From: a virus
Strand: one strand, 5' to 3'
Virus record (IMG/VR): IMGVR_UViG_3300030406_000545
Span: 1-22,228 of that record
Length of the DNA stretch: 22,228 nucleotides
Shown here: positions 20,956-22,228 of the stretch, one piece after another
Position numbering within the stretch: the first letter of the stretch is position 1
Layout: every line of letters begins with the position of its first letter
Notes under the pieces: model-generated
What the model saw: only the letters and a program-made list of their open reading frames with translations
Told to the model about the DNA's origin: nothing
The model's database searches: none
Program-made: the position numbers and the translations under genes

Positions 20956-21381
20956 CTATTGCGTTAAATCGTCTATTTCTGTTCTATATCGTACTATATA
21001 TTCCACTCCAATAACTCCACCAGGCTGATCTGCATCTAACAATTCAAATGAAGTATCAGATGGTTGTACATCAATAGCTAAATTATTTACTGTTAAATCT
21101 GCCATTACTTTACTATGCAAACTCTCTACAGTTGCATCTGCCACATTATCAGGTACATCACCCCTTACTATTACACTTATTCTTATTGTTAAAGAATGGT
21201 CTAGTGTAGGAAGCGATGTATTTTGTTCAACAGTATCACTAACAGGTTCTAATACTAATGCAGGTGATTCCCCTCTAGTTAATGGTACTACCCTACTTCT
21301 GTAGATCCTTGTACTAACTCCTGTTGTATTAGCAAGGGTTGTAAGTAACCTTGCCATAATCTGCTCACGTTTAGTAGTCAT
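20956..21381 (-). CDS. U: Tail terminator protein, lambda gpU-like
   Basis: A 141-residue protein that should cap the finished tail and join it to the head. It begins with a helix (TTKREQIMARLLTTLANTTG, 2-21), then RIYRSRVVPLTRGESPALVL (25-44), SLTIRISVIVRG, a second helix VESLHSKVMADL, and ends VEYIVRYRTEIDDL. This helix, strand R-x-x-x-x-x-x-x-x-E-x-P-A, strand and final Y-R-T strand are the pattern of minor tail terminators. Its ATG overlaps the FII-like stop (ATGA). Lambda has gene Z between FII and U; no Z-like gene is seen here. Confidence 0.75.
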   Translation of the reverse strand: MTTKREQIMARLLTTLANTTGVSTRIYRSRVVPLTRGESPALVLEPVSDTVEQNTSLPTLDHSLTIRISVIVRGDVPDNVADATVESLHSKVMADLTVNNLAIDVQPSDTSFELLDADQPGGVIGVEYIVRYRTEIDDLTQ

Positions 21382-21656
21382 GTTTTCTGTATTGCAATTT
21401 CACAAAATGCACCATCATCTAACTTTCTTACTTCTCTAACTGTATATGCAACAGAATCAACAGTAATAGATGCACCTGCAACCAAACTACCAAAGTCACT
21501 AACTCTTGCAGTAAGTTGATAATCAGTACTTATAATCTGGTTGCCAGCTAAAACTAAATCAGGTTGTTCTAATATTGCTTTTGCAGTAGTTCCACCTGAT
21601 GTACAGCTAACACCAAAATCAGCTAAATATACTGTTTGATCTTCACTTATTTGCAT
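21378..21656 (-). CDS. Head-tail joining protein, lambda gpFII-like
   Basis: A 92-residue protein expected at the neck, where it lets the tail attach to a filled head. Strands visible: QTVYLADFGVSCTSGGTTAK (7-26), ILEQPDLVLAGNQIISTDYQ (28-47), LTARVSDFGSLVAGASITVD (48-67), SVAYTVREVRKLDDGAFCEI (68-87). The order of A-I-L-E-x-P, then D-x-x-L/V-x-x-G, then Y-x-V-x-x-V, D-D-G resembles FII. Short length, all-beta look and position between the capsid and the tail terminator support the call. Confidence 0.72.
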   Translation of the reverse strand: MQISEDQTVYLADFGVSCTSGGTTAKAILEQPDLVLAGNQIISTDYQLTARVSDFGSLVAGASITVDSVAYTVREVRKLDDGAFCEIAIQKT

Positions 21657-21753
21657 TAGCTTTAGATGCTACTGTTTTTTTGGGTTTTGCTGTTTCTTTA
21701 TATTCTTCCGCTTTACCAATACTGATAAGAAAAGAAGCATCTGCACTAAACAC
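21643..21753 (-). CDS. Tiny ORF between capsid terminator and FII-like gene
   Basis: A 36-residue ORF from a GTG start: FSADASFLISIGKAEEYKET, then a Lys/Ala-rich tail AKPKKTVASKANANK. It overlaps the start of the FII-like gene by 14 bases. Lambda has FI at this place, but nothing else connects the two. There is no Shine-Dalgarno sequence. A competing frame from an ATG at 21764 gives 31 Lys-rich residues and looks less natural. Confidence 0.4.
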   Translation of the reverse strand: MFSADASFLISIGKAEEYKETAKPKKTVASKANANK

Positions 21754-21764
21754 TTAATTTTCAT

Positions 21765-21790
21765 AAAAAAAAGGGGTAGATAGCTACCCC
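21765..21790 (-). terminator. Strong rho-independent terminator after major capsid gene
   Basis: On the minus strand GGGGTAG-CTAT-CTACCCC (21773-21790) forms a perfect 7-bp stem with a 4-base loop, followed by eight T residues (21765-21772). It lies 14 bp after the capsid stop. It probably lowers expression of tail genes relative to the capsid protein rather than stopping it fully. Confidence 0.85.
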
Positions 21791-21804
21791 ATATAGTAAA
21801 CCAA

Positions 21805-22228
21805 TTATGTGGTTACGTCTAAGATTGCAGCAAATGATTGTGCGTGTCTAACAGCAACATCAAATGCGACTACACCCTTGATACTTACCAAGTTCTTGGC
21901 GAAATCATCACTGTCCTCACCTGCTGTTATTTCAATACCAGATCCATATAGACCTAAGATAGCTTGTGAGAAGTCACCCATAACAACAGCAGAACATGTA
22001 CCACTAGTAGAACCTTTAGTTAAGTTGCTAGGTACTTGGTTAGTCATTGCTAAAGGATATCCATTGACAGCAACAGGTGTAGCACCTCTTCCTAATGCCT
22101 GTAGGTTGTTGTTAACTAAGTACTCACCGCCAGATGTCTTAAGTTTCTTAATTGCACCCATCACCTTAGCGTTAGTTACATAAGAAATAGAATCAGCGTT
22201 AACACCTGCATTATCTTCCATAATTGCA
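21805..22228 (-). CDS. Major capsid protein, HK97 fold (N-terminus cut by window)
   Basis: The frame is open to the right edge (GCA ATT before the ATG at 22221), so that ATG is internal and only the last 140 residues are seen. The C-terminal pattern is that of HK97-family capsid proteins: an ALGRGATPVAVNGYPLAMTN stretch, where a loop leads into the P-domain, then CSAVVMGDFSQAILGLYGSG, IEITAGEDSDDFAKNLVSIK and GVVAFDVAVRHAQSFAAILD with a short VTT end. G+C is slightly higher than in neighbours, as often in highly expressed capsid genes. The gene is followed by a terminator. Confidence 0.85.
   Translation of the reverse strand, partial: AIMEDNAGVNADSISYVTNAKVMGAIKKLKTSGGEYLVNNNLQALGRGATPVAVNGYPLAMTNQVPSNLTKGSTSGTCSAVVMGDFSQAILGLYGSGIEITAGEDSDDFAKNLVSIKGVVAFDVAVRHAQSFAAILDVTT

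Overview
The window looks like part of the genome of a tailed, lambda-like siphovirus (long non-contractile tail). It is AT-rich, roughly one-third G+C by eye. The most likely host is a marine picocyanobacterium (Prochlorococcus or Synechococcus). That host call rests on recognising, from memory and without a search, several small protein families that recur in marine cyanophages: three consecutive secreted beta-rich proteins (2679-4186), membrane proteins at 4183-4566, 4609-4839 and 8262-9113, and the small virion-type protein at 9250-9588. No tRNA, rRNA, CRISPR array, IS element, integrase, terminase or lysin was recognised.

Right half (about 9839-22228, all on the minus strand, read from high to low coordinates): a morphogenesis cluster in lambda order. 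It runs: C-terminus of an HK97-fold major capsid protein (cut by the window edge), a strong terminator, a tiny ORF, an FII-like head-tail joining protein, a U-like tail terminator, a tail tube protein, a G / G-T tail assembly chaperone made by -1 frameshifting at A AAA AAC, the tape measure, then M-like, L-like, fused K(JAB)-I-like and J-like tail tip proteins, and a tail fibre ending in an S74 self-cleaving chaperone. Departures from lambda are an extra beta module inside M, no Cys-rich C-terminus in L, and a K-I fusion without NlpC/P60.

Centre (about 5143-9811): short minus-strand operons of small genes. One encodes a resolvase-like nuclease and a C5 cytosine methyltransferase. Inside the methyltransferase gene, on the same strand but in another frame, lies a 202-codon ORF that has the features of a real protein and coincides with a sharp local rise in G+C. 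This is the most striking object in the window. Several operons start at promoters carrying the palindrome GGGTATACCC in or next to the spacer, which suggests one shared regulator. A 123-nt region at 5505-5627 can fold as a structured RNA on the minus strand.

Left part (1-5102): recombination genes (ERF single-strand annealing protein; RecB/Cas4-like PD-(D/E)XK exonuclease) in divergent operons, the secreted and membrane protein cluster, and a small plus-strand pair that ends against a terminator. The ERF and exonuclease probably act together as a recombinase pair. The methyltransferase probably protects phage DNA. The membrane and secreted proteins probably act at the host envelope, in ways not known.
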